Below are positions 1 through 5,549 of a stretch of 5,549 nucleotides of DNA, piece by piece. Below the pieces are notes generated by a model. That model made no database searches and was not told where the DNA came from. It saw nothing but the letters and a program-made list of their open reading frames with translations. The translations under genes and the position numbers were made by a program. This DNA is from Bacteroidales bacterium H10 (GTDB lineage: Bacteria > Bacteroidota > Bacteroidia > Bacteroidales > Muribaculaceae), in contig DAAV01000169.1 of assembly GCA_001701295.1 (NCBI GenBank), positions 3,667-9,215 of the forward strand, in the 5' to 3' direction. Every line of letters starts with the position of its first letter. Position 1 is the stretch's first letter.

Positions 1-384
1 TCCACGTGCACGACCGTCTTTCAGAACGCTGAAATCCGTACCAAGCACTTTGTCATTGATTGCCACACCGCCGAGATTACCGATATCATAACGGCCTCCC
101 ATGGCATGCAATCCGATAAAATGTCCTGCAAATCGTTCACAGAACCAATATCTGGCTTCCGGCTGGACATACCAGTGACGCCATCTGCGCGAGTCTACAT
201 CCCAGAAGTTGACTTCTCCCGTCAGGTCAAGAGTCCACTTCGGAGCGAGTCCGAACTCAAGCCCGAGATTCGGACTAAGACCGGCATCACTCAGCAGATT
301 TGTCTTTATTCCCACAGTCTGAGCCTGTGAAAACATTGACGGCAACAACATAAGTGTCGCCGCGAGGATGTGTTTGATCTTCAT
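1..384 (-). CDS. DUF3575-like secreted/outer-membrane-associated protein, 3' end outside window
   Basis: My own translation of the minus strand from the ATG at 384-382 gives 128 codons open to the window edge, so the C-terminus is missing. Residues 1-22 are a typical signal peptide: a KIKH basic start, a hydrophobic run (ILAATLMLLPSMF), and a likely signal peptidase I cut after SQA. There is no lipobox cysteine. The mature part begins TVGIKTNLLSDAG and continues with SPNLGLEFGLAPKWTLDL, WRHWYVQPEARYWFCERF and GHFIGLHAMGGRYDIG. This alternation of aromatic-rich strands, and the GIKTNLL and W-QPE-RYW-CERF signatures, match the Bacteroidota DUF3575 family as I know it; these are probably beta-rich envelope proteins. 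The biochemical role is unknown. In many Bacteroidales, DUF3575 genes lie upstream of DUF3868 and fimbrillin genes, so a fimbrial locus may follow to the left, but that is inference. A terminator at 457-494 separates it from the upstream ppiD-like gene. I see no consensus TAnnTTTG promoter in the 70 bp ahead of it, and no Shine-Dalgarno sequence. Confidence 0.82.
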   Translation of the reverse strand, partial: MKIKHILAATLMLLPSMFSQAQTVGIKTNLLSDAGLSPNLGLEFGLAPKWTLDLTGEVNFWDVDSRRWRHWYVQPEARYWFCERFAGHFIGLHAMGGRYDIGNLGGVAINDKVLGTDFSVLKDGRARG

Positions 385-456
385 GCTTTCTATATTTTGG
401 ATTATAAATCTCCCTATATAACAAGCCCGGGAAGCTGTAGGATTGTAAAAAATTGC

Positions 457-494
457 AAAAACAGAGGAGCGTGCCGTATGGCCGCTCCTCTGTT
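457..494 (-). terminator. Rho-independent terminator after the ppiD-like gene
   Basis: Read on the minus strand, the arm ACAGAGGAGCG (493-483) pairs perfectly with CGCTCCTCTGT (471-461), and one more A-T pair lies outside it. An inner GCC/GGC stem closes an ATAC loop, with a single bulged A. A TTTTT run follows directly (461-457), and a second T-rich run follows a few bases later. The hairpin starts about 20 bp beyond the stop codon at 515. On the plus strand there is no T-run after the stem, so it acts in one direction. It should insulate the DUF3575 gene downstream. Confidence 0.88.
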
Positions 495-514
495 ATACCG
501 TATTGGGGCGGCCT

Positions 515-2647
515 TTAATCGCCGGCCTCAAATTTATAGATGTTGTTCTTCACACGCTCAGTGCCCTGAAGCATCTGTACCAGATCAGGATTTATAAACT
601 GATAGTACTGCTGATCGTACATCTGTTCGTTGTAAGGGAAATTCTGGTTTTCCTTGCCCATTACCTGATAGACGTAGACTCCGTCGATACCCTTGGTGAT
701 GTTCACTTTCTTGTCAGCCTTGGAACCGCTGATCTTGCCGACTACGCCCGGATCCTGAACGCCCGGATTGCGGCCGAAGCGGAGAGAAGGATAATTCTTG
801 ACTTCCACGCCCATGGCCTGAGCTGCGCTCTGAAGACTCTGAGTCTTCTTGCTGTACTGTTCAACAAGCTTGTCGCCGGCCTTGTCGGCACGTACACTCG
901 AAGCGATGCTTTCACGGACCGCCTTGTTGGTAACAGGCACATATTCATCATATGCGTCATCCACAGCGACTGCATACATGGCCGGGCGCGTAGCGTCACT
1001 TGAATTATAGATATGGCTGACCTGACCTTTCTCGCCATCAATCATCACCCAACGGATAACCTGACGCGAATCGGGATAGTATTGATCCATACCCTGGAAG
1101 CGAGGCACTGCCGGTGTGGAACTTGTAACAGTGAATGTCTGCACATTGTAACCTGCCTTCTGGGCATTGGCCGCAAACTTCTCGGCTGTGTTGTTAGCAC
1201 CGAGGAATTTCTCGAATGCTGTGCGGGCATCGCTCTTTGTCTTTTGGCTTGGAGTCAGAGTGTAGGTAGCCTCGTCATACTCATAGATGGTGACGGGAGC
1301 GTTCTGTTTCACGATCTGAGCCATAACCATGCCCTGGGGACCGGACTGGATGGAGACAAACTTGCCGCCTGCATTTTTCAGGCTGTCAAGAGTAGTCTTG
1401 GGAAGCGCGTTGGTAGCGCCATCGGCAGTATAAAGAGGAATCCACTGATTGAGCTGGGTTGCGACGCTGTCGGCGGAGAAACGGCTCATCACAGAGTCTG
1501 CAGGAAGTCCGGCATTGAGAGCGGCCATTACTTTATTGCCGTATTTGTCATTTGCAGCCGACACTATGTTGAGCTGGATCGAATCGACATCGGCAGTACG
1601 GCCGGCTACACGCACGACTGTAAATCCGTTGATATTGTTCGAAACGAGACGTACGCTGTCTACAGCACCGTTAAGAATAAATTCTTTGGCCGGCCCTGCA
1701 GGTATGTCTGTGGCACGAAGCGAATGACGAGTGACGTTTACGCCCTCTTTCTTGATTTCCTTAGCAAGCTGCTGACCACCTGCGAGAGACGCCACTGTCT
1801 TTGCGGCAAGTTCCTTGCCGGCCTTCTGATCCGCATCGGAAGGAGTCACCGGCACAGCGATAAAGCTTATCTCACGGGTAGGCTCAGCCACTCTGTACAA
1901 TTCCTTCTCCTTATTGTAGCGGTCTTTTATCTCCTGATCGCTGACAGGATATGTCTTTTCATCAAGATTTCCGAACGGAAGGAAAGCCATGTCGACATTG
2001 GATGTAGCTATATAGTCATTGTAGAGAGCTTTCTTGTCAAGATCATTAGGCTTGACGGAGCCGACAAGCAGACGCTGATATACGGACTCCTTGATCAGCT
2101 TCTCGGTAGACTTCTCCGCAGCAAGCCATGCACGCTGGAATGGCTCGACCTGAGCATCGGTCAGACCGTTGCGTTTAGGGTTGAAAATAACCTCATAAGC
2201 CTGCTGGGGGGTCTGTACGCTGAGACCGGAAGCATTGAGCTGTCTGACAAGATTCATGACCTCGGGATTGCGCGGATTCTCAAGCATATAATAGCGAAGG
2301 AGATTACCGGAACTGCGGACACCGGCTTTTTCTGCGGCATCCAGCACAATAGCCTCCTGCATCAGCTGCTCGAGAGCCATCTCGGGAAGCACCTGAGTGT
2401 CGAAGTTGGCGAACTGGGCCGGATTGTTGCGGCGCGCCTCTTCGAGCTGGTTGTTGAGTTCCTCACGCTTGCGCTGATAGTCGGTAAAATCAATTTTCGT
2501 ACTTCCTACTTTAGCCACTGTCGTATGGTCGCCCAAAATGTTGCGGCTGTTAGTCAGGGCGTCTCCGACGATAAACGCGAGCAACGCGACACCGATCACT
2601 ATGATCAGAAACACTGACTTACTTCTGATTTTTTCTAATGTTGCCAT
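515..2647 (-). CDS. Membrane-anchored SurA/PpiD-type periplasmic chaperone (parvulin-like, probably non-catalytic)
   Basis: The 710-residue product starts with a short basic segment (MATLEKIRSKS) and one transmembrane helix at about 12-31 (VFLIIVIGVALLAFIVGDAL). This predicts an inner-membrane anchor with the body in the periplasm, as in PpiD. Residues about 40-215 form the helical SurA_N/PpiD-type chaperone region (KVGSTKIDFTDYQRKREELN, then LPEMALEQLMQEAIVLDAAE). Two segments then resemble parvulin folds: about 258-350 (begins REISFIAVPV, ends GFTVVRVAG) and about 353-448 (begins VDSIQLNIVSA, includes LPADSVMSRFSADS, ends GMVMAQIVKQ). Both lack the histidines of active parvulins (the HIL and GxHI positions). 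E. coli PpiD also has an inactive parvulin domain, so chaperone or holdase work on emerging outer-membrane proteins is the likely role. A PpiD-like C-terminal tail with the dipeptide-rich segment YDQQYYQF follows. Length fits Bacteroidota homologues, often annotated peptidylprolyl isomerase. The gene has its own promoter (2727-2758) and a strong terminator (457-494), so it is probably monocistronic. The start is fixed by the anchor reading directly from this ATG. E. coli-type ppiD is the closest named relative, but I withhold the symbol because orthology is not shown. Confidence 0.9.
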   Translation of the reverse strand: MATLEKIRSKSVFLIIVIGVALLAFIVGDALTNSRNILGDHTTVAKVGSTKIDFTDYQRKREELNNQLEEARRNNPAQFANFDTQVLPEMALEQLMQEAIVLDAAEKAGVRSSGNLLRYYMLENPRNPEVMNLVRQLNASGLSVQTPQQAYEVIFNPKRNGLTDAQVEPFQRAWLAAEKSTEKLIKESVYQRLLVGSVKPNDLDKKALYNDYIATSNVDMAFLPFGNLDEKTYPVSDQEIKDRYNKEKELYRVAEPTREISFIAVPVTPSDADQKAGKELAAKTVASLAGGQQLAKEIKKEGVNVTRHSLRATDIPAGPAKEFILNGAVDSVRLVSNNINGFTVVRVAGRTADVDSIQLNIVSAANDKYGNKVMAALNAGLPADSVMSRFSADSVATQLNQWIPLYTADGATNALPKTTLDSLKNAGGKFVSIQSGPQGMVMAQIVKQNAPVTIYEYDEATYTLTPSQKTKSDARTAFEKFLGANNTAEKFAANAQKAGYNVQTFTVTSSTPAVPRFQGMDQYYPDSRQVIRWVMIDGEKGQVSHIYNSSDATRPAMYAVAVDDAYDEYVPVTNKAVRESIASSVRADKAGDKLVEQYSKKTQSLQSAAQAMGVEVKNYPSLRFGRNPGVQDPGVVGKISGSKADKKVNITKGIDGVYVYQVMGKENQNFPYNEQMYDQQYYQFINPDLVQMLQGTERVKNNIYKFEAGD

Positions 2648-2726
2648 TCCTTATATTAGGTCTATTTTTAATTATCTCTGTTAGTCCGGGGGCATCTTCT
2701 GACACCAGTTCTGCCCATTAAACGTG

Positions 2727-2758
2727 CAAAGATAACACTTTTGACAAAAAAAGCCAAA
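2727..2758 (-). promoter_or_regulatory. Bacteroidota-type promoter of the ppiD-like gene
   Basis: On the minus strand a -33 element TTTG (2758-2755) is followed by exactly 20 bp and then a -7 element TATCTTTG (2734-2727). This is a full match to the Bacteroidota primary sigma consensus TTTG-N19-21-TAnnTTTG. Transcription should start near 2720, giving a leader of about 70 nt before the ATG at 2647. The site lies in the 187 bp spacer after metK, so the ppiD-like gene need not depend on metK read-through. Confidence 0.8.
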
Positions 2759-2834
2759 ATTATTCGCGTTTTTCCAACAATTTAGAAAATTATCACTGTC
2801 TCAGAGGGTGTTTACTTTTAAACCGAACATTCTC

Positions 2835-4184
2835 TCAGTCCATTCCGAAATATCTGCGGATGTCGTCCACACGGTCGAGTTTCTCCCAGGTAAAGAGTTC
2901 GACACGGCGCACTATCGGCTCGGCCTCGTAACGGTTCTGGAATTTCTTTTCCACCCAGCGAGGCTCCCGGCCTACATGACCGTAAGCGGCCGTCTCGAGA
3001 TATATCGGTTCGCGAAGGCCGAGATTCTTTTCTATCGCTCTCGGACGCAGATCGAACAGCTTTCCTATCGCATCTGCAATCTCCGCATCGCTCCGACCGA
3101 TCCGGCATGTGCCGTAAGTATCGACAAAAATACTCACCGGATTGACCTCTCCGATTGCATATGCGACCTGAACAAGCATTTCATCGGCCACACCGGCAGC
3201 CACCATATTCTTGGCGATATGACGACATGCGTAAGCGGCTGATCTATCGACCTTGGAAGGATCTTTTCCGGAAAATGCACCACCGCCATGCGCACCTCTT
3301 CCGCCATAGGTATCCACTATGATCTTGCGGCCCGTAACACCGGTATCACCATGAGGTCCTCCGATCACAAATTTGCCGGTGGGATTTACATGCACTATAA
3401 GCTCTTCGTCAAAGAGCCGGCGCGTTTCTTCGGGTAGTTTGGCGATTACACGCGGAAGCAGTACGTTGACCACATCCTCTCTTATCACTGAAAGCATCTC
3501 CCGGTCGGCCTGTCTCTGTGCCTCTGCCGTATTGTCGAGCGCCGGTATAAATTCGTCATGCTGCGTCGAGACTACTATGGTGTGTATGCGCACAGGACGC
3601 TTGTCGGGCCCATACTCTACGGTCACCTGACTCTTTGAGTCCGGACGCAGATATGTGACAAGTTTTCCTTTGCGGTAATACGTCATTTTCTTGCCTTCGC
3701 GACGTATATCGGCAAGCTCTCGCAATATAAGATGCGACAGGCTAAGTGTCAGCGGAATATATTCCTTGGTCTCGTTGACTGCATAACCGAACATCATGCC
3801 CTGGTCTCCGGCTCCCTGAAGTTCCTCTTCGCTTTTATCAGCATCGCCCTCGCGGGTTACGCCACGGTTGATGTCACGGCTCTGCTCATGTATTGCGGAA
3901 AGAATGCCGCAGGCATCTCCGTCGAAACGATAAGCTCCACGGTTGTATCCTATATTATTTATGACATCGCGTGTGGTGGACTGTACATCGACATAAGCCT
4001 CTGACGAAACTTCTCCGGCAATAACCACCTGTCCGGTAGTCACAAGCGTCTCTATGGCGACATGGCTCCGCGGATCGCGAGCCAGAAACTGGTCAAGCAG
4101 GTTGTCACTGATCTGATCGGCCACTTTGTCGGGATGCCCTTCCGAAACAGATTCGGAAGTAAACAGGTAATTCTTATCTGACAT
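2835..4184 (-). CDS. metK: S-adenosylmethionine synthetase (methionine adenosyltransferase)
   Basis: The enzyme makes S-adenosylmethionine from ATP and methionine with release of phosphate and pyrophosphate; it is cytoplasmic and normally works as a tetramer. The 449 residues carry all the family landmarks: FTSESVSEGHPDKVADQISD (8-27), GAGDQGMMFGYA (124-135), RPDSKSQVT (180-188), the phosphate-binding GGPHGDTGVTGRKIIVDTYG (275-294), GGGAFSGKDPSKVDRSAAY (300-318), and the tail LFTWEKLDRVDDIRRYFG. It is longer than E. coli MetK (about 384 aa). The extra length is in an insertion near 163-178 (EGKKMTYYRKGKLVTY), a longer central segment near 215-262, and an insertion near 411-429 before the C-terminal FTWEK; such insertions are usual in Bacteroidota. 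It therefore looks intact and active. The start is the family start, MSDKNYLFTSESVSEGHPDK, with no Shine-Dalgarno but an A/T-rich leader. Upstream lies a structured RNA with a terminator at 4291-4321. MetK is expressed either by read-through or from a nearer promoter; a weak candidate is TTTT-N20-TATTTGTG with its -7 at 4273-4266. No convincing terminator follows the stop. Confidence 0.98.
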   Translation of the reverse strand: MSDKNYLFTSESVSEGHPDKVADQISDNLLDQFLARDPRSHVAIETLVTTGQVVIAGEVSSEAYVDVQSTTRDVINNIGYNRGAYRFDGDACGILSAIHEQSRDINRGVTREGDADKSEEELQGAGDQGMMFGYAVNETKEYIPLTLSLSHLILRELADIRREGKKMTYYRKGKLVTYLRPDSKSQVTVEYGPDKRPVRIHTIVVSTQHDEFIPALDNTAEAQRQADREMLSVIREDVVNVLLPRVIAKLPEETRRLFDEELIVHVNPTGKFVIGGPHGDTGVTGRKIIVDTYGGRGAHGGGAFSGKDPSKVDRSAAYACRHIAKNMVAAGVADEMLVQVAYAIGEVNPVSIFVDTYGTCRIGRSDAEIADAIGKLFDLRPRAIEKNLGLREPIYLETAAYGHVGREPRWVEKKFQNRYEAEPIVRRVELFTWEKLDRVDDIRRYFGMD

Positions 4185-4290
4185 AATCTATATTCTTTTA
4201 TTGTTTTACTTTATAACACGGTTTTCTATCAATCGTTGAAAGGTTCCGATCCCGCACGGGGCAGACACAAATAACCAGCGGAATATAGAT

Positions 4291-4321
4291 AAAAAAATGA
4301 CAACCGCTTCTTGCGATTGCC
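4291..4321 (-). terminator. Intrinsic terminator ending the structured RNA, upstream of metK
   Basis: On the minus strand GGCAATCGC (4321-4313) and GCGGTTGTC (4307-4299) form a 9-bp stem, including two G-U pairs, around the loop AAGAA. The stem is followed by A and seven T residues (4297-4291). It lies 106 nt before the metK ATG. Its 3' arm can instead pair with 4435-4426, which would abolish the terminator. Confidence 0.7.
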
Positions 4322-4458
4322 CTTCTGAAAAATTGCCCAAGCTGTCTTCAACGCAGATAACTCCGCGTCAATGGAGCAGTTTTAGCATTTTTTCAAGTGG
4401 TTGCAAGCAGCCAAATTTATCCACCGCAGATTGTCAGGAAAAGATCTTCCTTTCAACT
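4291..4458 (-). ncRNA. Candidate structured RNA: 6S-like RNA or metK attenuator leader
   Basis: A consensus promoter (4465-4496) and an intrinsic terminator (4291-4321) bracket about 168 nt with no credible protein gene on either strand. On paper the RNA folds as follows. GACAATCTGC (4435-4426) pairs with GCGGTTGTC (4307-4299), leaving one bulged U, as a closing stem. Inside is a large bubble (about 31 nt on the 5' side, 19 nt on the 3' side). An interrupted stem follows, 4394-4377 with 4344-4327 (18 nt per side, 15 pairs, no gaps), then a 5/3 internal loop, then a 10-bp stem 4371-4362 with 4357-4348 capped by GTTA. A small 5' hairpin AGGAA/TTCCT precedes the closing stem. Size and layout resemble 6S RNA, which sequesters RNA polymerase by imitating an open promoter. 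The 5' side of the bubble contains TAAATTTG, itself a -7 consensus. The alternative is a metK leader in which the closing stem competes with the terminator. The 5' end is estimated from promoter spacing. I recognise no known riboswitch class here. Confidence 0.55.
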
Positions 4459-4464
4459 ACACTG

Positions 4465-4496
4465 CAAAATTACAAAATTCCCTCCAATCCGCCAAA
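4465..4496 (-). promoter_or_regulatory. Bacteroidota-type promoter of the structured RNA / metK leader
   Basis: On the minus strand TTTG (4496-4493) is followed by 20 bp and TAATTTTG (4472-4465). Both elements match the Bacteroidota consensus fully and the spacing equals that of the ppiD-like promoter at 2727-2758. The expected transcription start is about 4456-4461, some 270 nt before the metK ATG. It is the best promoter match in the 462-bp spacer. Confidence 0.78.
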
Positions 4497-4586
4497 TCAT
4501 TTTATTACCGTAGCGGCCCGGGTCATCCCAAACCGACATTGGGGCTCATCGCAAACATCTGACTTGACAACATGCTCTCTGCAAAT

Positions 4587-4630
4587 TGTCTGTCATAATA
4601 AATTTTCCATAAAATTTATTATGACAGACA
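4587..4630. repeat. Perfect 20-bp inverted repeat with 4-nt loop, upstream of the channel gene
   Basis: The left arm TGTCTGTCATAATAAATTTT (4587-4606) and the right arm AAAATTTATTATGACAGACA (4611-4630) are exact reverse complements, separated by CCAT (4607-4610). The repeat ends 16 nt before the ATG of the MscS-family gene. It is A/T-rich and has no T-run after it on either strand, so it does not look like an ordinary terminator. It could be a symmetric operator, an mRNA leader hairpin or a cruciform-forming element. The rest of the 4497-4646 stretch holds no gene that I can support. Confidence 0.85.
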
Positions 4631-4646
4631 CACGTTTACAACTCGT

Positions 4647-5549
4647 ATGGAGAAGACAATCATAGCTATAAAAATTTTTCTACATGCCCATATCCAGGGC
4701 GAACATCAGACCCAGATAATAACGTTTATGCTTCTGGCGGCTATATTTCTGACCGCTATGGTAGCATATTATATCTGCAAATGGCTCCTTTATCTTGTAG
4801 GGATAGCTATTGACAAAAGCCCGACCAAATGGGACGATGACCTGATCGACCACCGCTTCATGCGGGCAGTGTCGCAACTCGCGCCGGCATTGACCGTCAA
4901 CTGGTTCCTCCCGGCATTCTTCCGTGCCAACGAATCGGACTCCGTGCACTGGATCAAAGTCCTGACTTCGTTCTATATCCTGTGGGCCGTAGTCAGGATC
5001 GCAGTCATTTTCATCGAGAATCTCTACAAGGCTATGTCTCACCGGAAACGCACACAGCCCTATGCCGTCAAAGGGATCTTTCAGATGTTGAAGCTCGTAA
5101 TGATCGGTATCGGCATCATAATAGGCATAAGCATACTGATAGGCAAGGAACCTATAGCAATTCTTACCGCGCTGGGAGCATCGGCGGCCATTCTTATGCT
5201 CGTATTCAAAGACACGATTCTCGGCCTTGTGGCCTCCGTTCAGCTTACAGCCAATAAAATGCTGCATAAAGGAGACTGGATTGTGGCGGAAAAGCATGGA
5301 GCCAACGGAGAAGTGGAAGATGTATCGCTGACGACGGTCAAGGTACGCAATTGGGACAATTCCATATCGACCATACCTCCTTATGCATTGATCTCAGATT
5401 CTTTCCGCAATTATCAGCCGATGCGGAGATCAGGAGGACGCCGAGTGGAACGCTCCATATATATAGATGCAGAAAGCATCCGTTTCTGCACCGAAGCCGA
5501 ATTGCTCGAACTGGACCGCCGGGGATGGCTTGAAAACATCCCTGTCGAT
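4647..5549 (+). CDS. MscS-family mechanosensitive channel, YbdG type, 3' end outside window
   Basis: My translation from the ATG at 4647 gives 301 codons, open to the window end; E. coli YbdG has about 415 residues, so roughly the last quarter is missing. An in-frame stop at 4599-4601 with no ATG in between fixes this start. Predicted inner-membrane helices lie at about 24-52, 74-92, 103-125 and 143-166, and the pore-lining helix lies at about 169-203 (ILTALGASAAILMLVFKDTI, then LGLVASVQLTAN). The cytoplasmic MscS beta-domain follows at about 207-256: KGDWIVAEKHGANGEVEDVS, TVKVRNWDNSISTIPPYALI and SDSFRNY. Then comes SGGRRVERSIYIDAESIRFC, which is characteristic of the YbdG branch rather than of MscS itself. 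E. coli YbdG is a mini-conductance channel linked to osmotic stress. This protein probably releases solutes when the membrane is stretched. The gene is divergent from metK and its RNA. The 20-bp inverted repeat lies directly before it and may control it. I see no Shine-Dalgarno and no full-consensus promoter. Confidence 0.93.
   Translation, partial: MEKTIIAIKIFLHAHIQGEHQTQIITFMLLAAIFLTAMVAYYICKWLLYLVGIAIDKSPTKWDDDLIDHRFMRAVSQLAPALTVNWFLPAFFRANESDSVHWIKVLTSFYILWAVVRIAVIFIENLYKAMSHRKRTQPYAVKGIFQMLKLVMIGIGIIIGISILIGKEPIAILTALGASAAILMLVFKDTILGLVASVQLTANKMLHKGDWIVAEKHGANGEVEDVSLTTVKVRNWDNSISTIPPYALISDSFRNYQPMRRSGGRRVERSIYIDAESIRFCTEAELLELDRRGWLENIPVD

Noticed and set aside
1013..2617. Long open frame (534 codons) on the plus strand opposite the ppiD-like gene
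   Set aside because: It is antisense to a clear gene with a signal anchor and recognisable domains. Its translation is rich in Cys, His and Arg, has no domain pattern and no promoter, and is a codon-bias shadow.
2770..2834. Possible terminator after metK (GTTTA/TAAAC hairpin and A/T-rich stretch)
   Set aside because: The stem is short, weak and bulged and no T-run follows, so read-through toward the ppiD-like gene cannot be excluded and no terminator is called.
4251..4264. GC-rich CCCGTGCGGG motif between the RNA terminator and metK (minus strand), as a possible riboswitch or operator
   Set aside because: The stem is only 3-4 bp with a tiny loop, and nothing resembling a known SAM riboswitch core surrounds it.
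4368..4388. Six-codon minus-strand frame (MLKLLH) inside the structured RNA, as a possible attenuator leader peptide
   Set aside because: It has no methionine run, no ribosome-binding signal, and lies in a strongly paired stem, so methionine-codon attenuation is not supported.
4297..4665. 122-codon plus-strand open frame across the metK-channel spacer
   Set aside because: The composition is not protein-like, it runs through the palindrome and across the channel start codon, and it lies antisense to the structured RNA with its promoter and terminator.
4621..4665. 14-codon upstream frame (MTDTRLQLVWRRQS) overlapping the channel ATG
   Set aside because: It starts inside the inverted repeat and has no ribosome-binding signal. 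Its overlap with the channel start could be translational coupling, but nothing else supports it.
4680..5297. 205-codon minus-strand open frame within the channel gene
   Set aside because: The plus strand encodes an unmistakable YbdG-type channel here; this frame is a shadow rich in His, Cys and Tyr with no family resemblance.

Overview
The window looks like a chromosomal housekeeping stretch from a member of the Bacteroidales; a Muribaculaceae- or Bacteroidaceae-like genome is my best guess. Four lines of evidence support this. The SAM synthetase has Bacteroidota-style insertions. There is a DUF3575-type envelope protein. Two promoters match the Bacteroidota primary sigma consensus (TTTG, about 20 bp, TAnnTTTG). 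The gene starts lack Shine-Dalgarno sequences and sit in A/T-rich leaders. No mobile element, CRISPR array or tRNA is visible.

Layout, left to right. Positions 1-384 (minus) hold the first 128 codons of a secreted DUF3575-like protein. Positions 457-494 hold a strong intrinsic terminator for the minus-strand gene to its right. Positions 515-2647 (minus) encode a membrane-anchored SurA/PpiD-type periplasmic folding factor, with a well-formed promoter at 2727-2758. Positions 2835-4184 (minus) encode MetK, S-adenosylmethionine synthetase. Positions 4185-4646 contain no protein gene but are the most interesting part. A consensus promoter (4465-4496) reads leftward into about 168 nt of highly structured RNA that ends at an intrinsic terminator (4291-4321), 106 nt before the metK start codon. 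Next to it is a perfect 20+20 bp inverted repeat (4587-4630), just upstream of a rightward YbdG-type MscS-family mechanosensitive channel gene (4647 to the window end, 3' truncated).

The RNA folds on paper into a closing stem, a large asymmetric bubble and a long interrupted stem-loop, which is the architecture of 6S RNA. The 3' strand of the closing stem is also the 3' strand of the terminator, so the two folds exclude each other. The two main readings are a free-standing 6S-like regulatory RNA of the Bacteroidales, or a transcription-attenuating leader of metK. Sequence alone does not decide between them.

The protein genes form no obvious single pathway. SAM synthesis is cytoplasmic metabolism. 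The PpiD-like factor, the channel and the DUF3575 protein are all envelope functions. The terminator and separate promoters suggest that ppiD, metK/RNA, the channel and the DUF3575 gene are largely independent transcription units.
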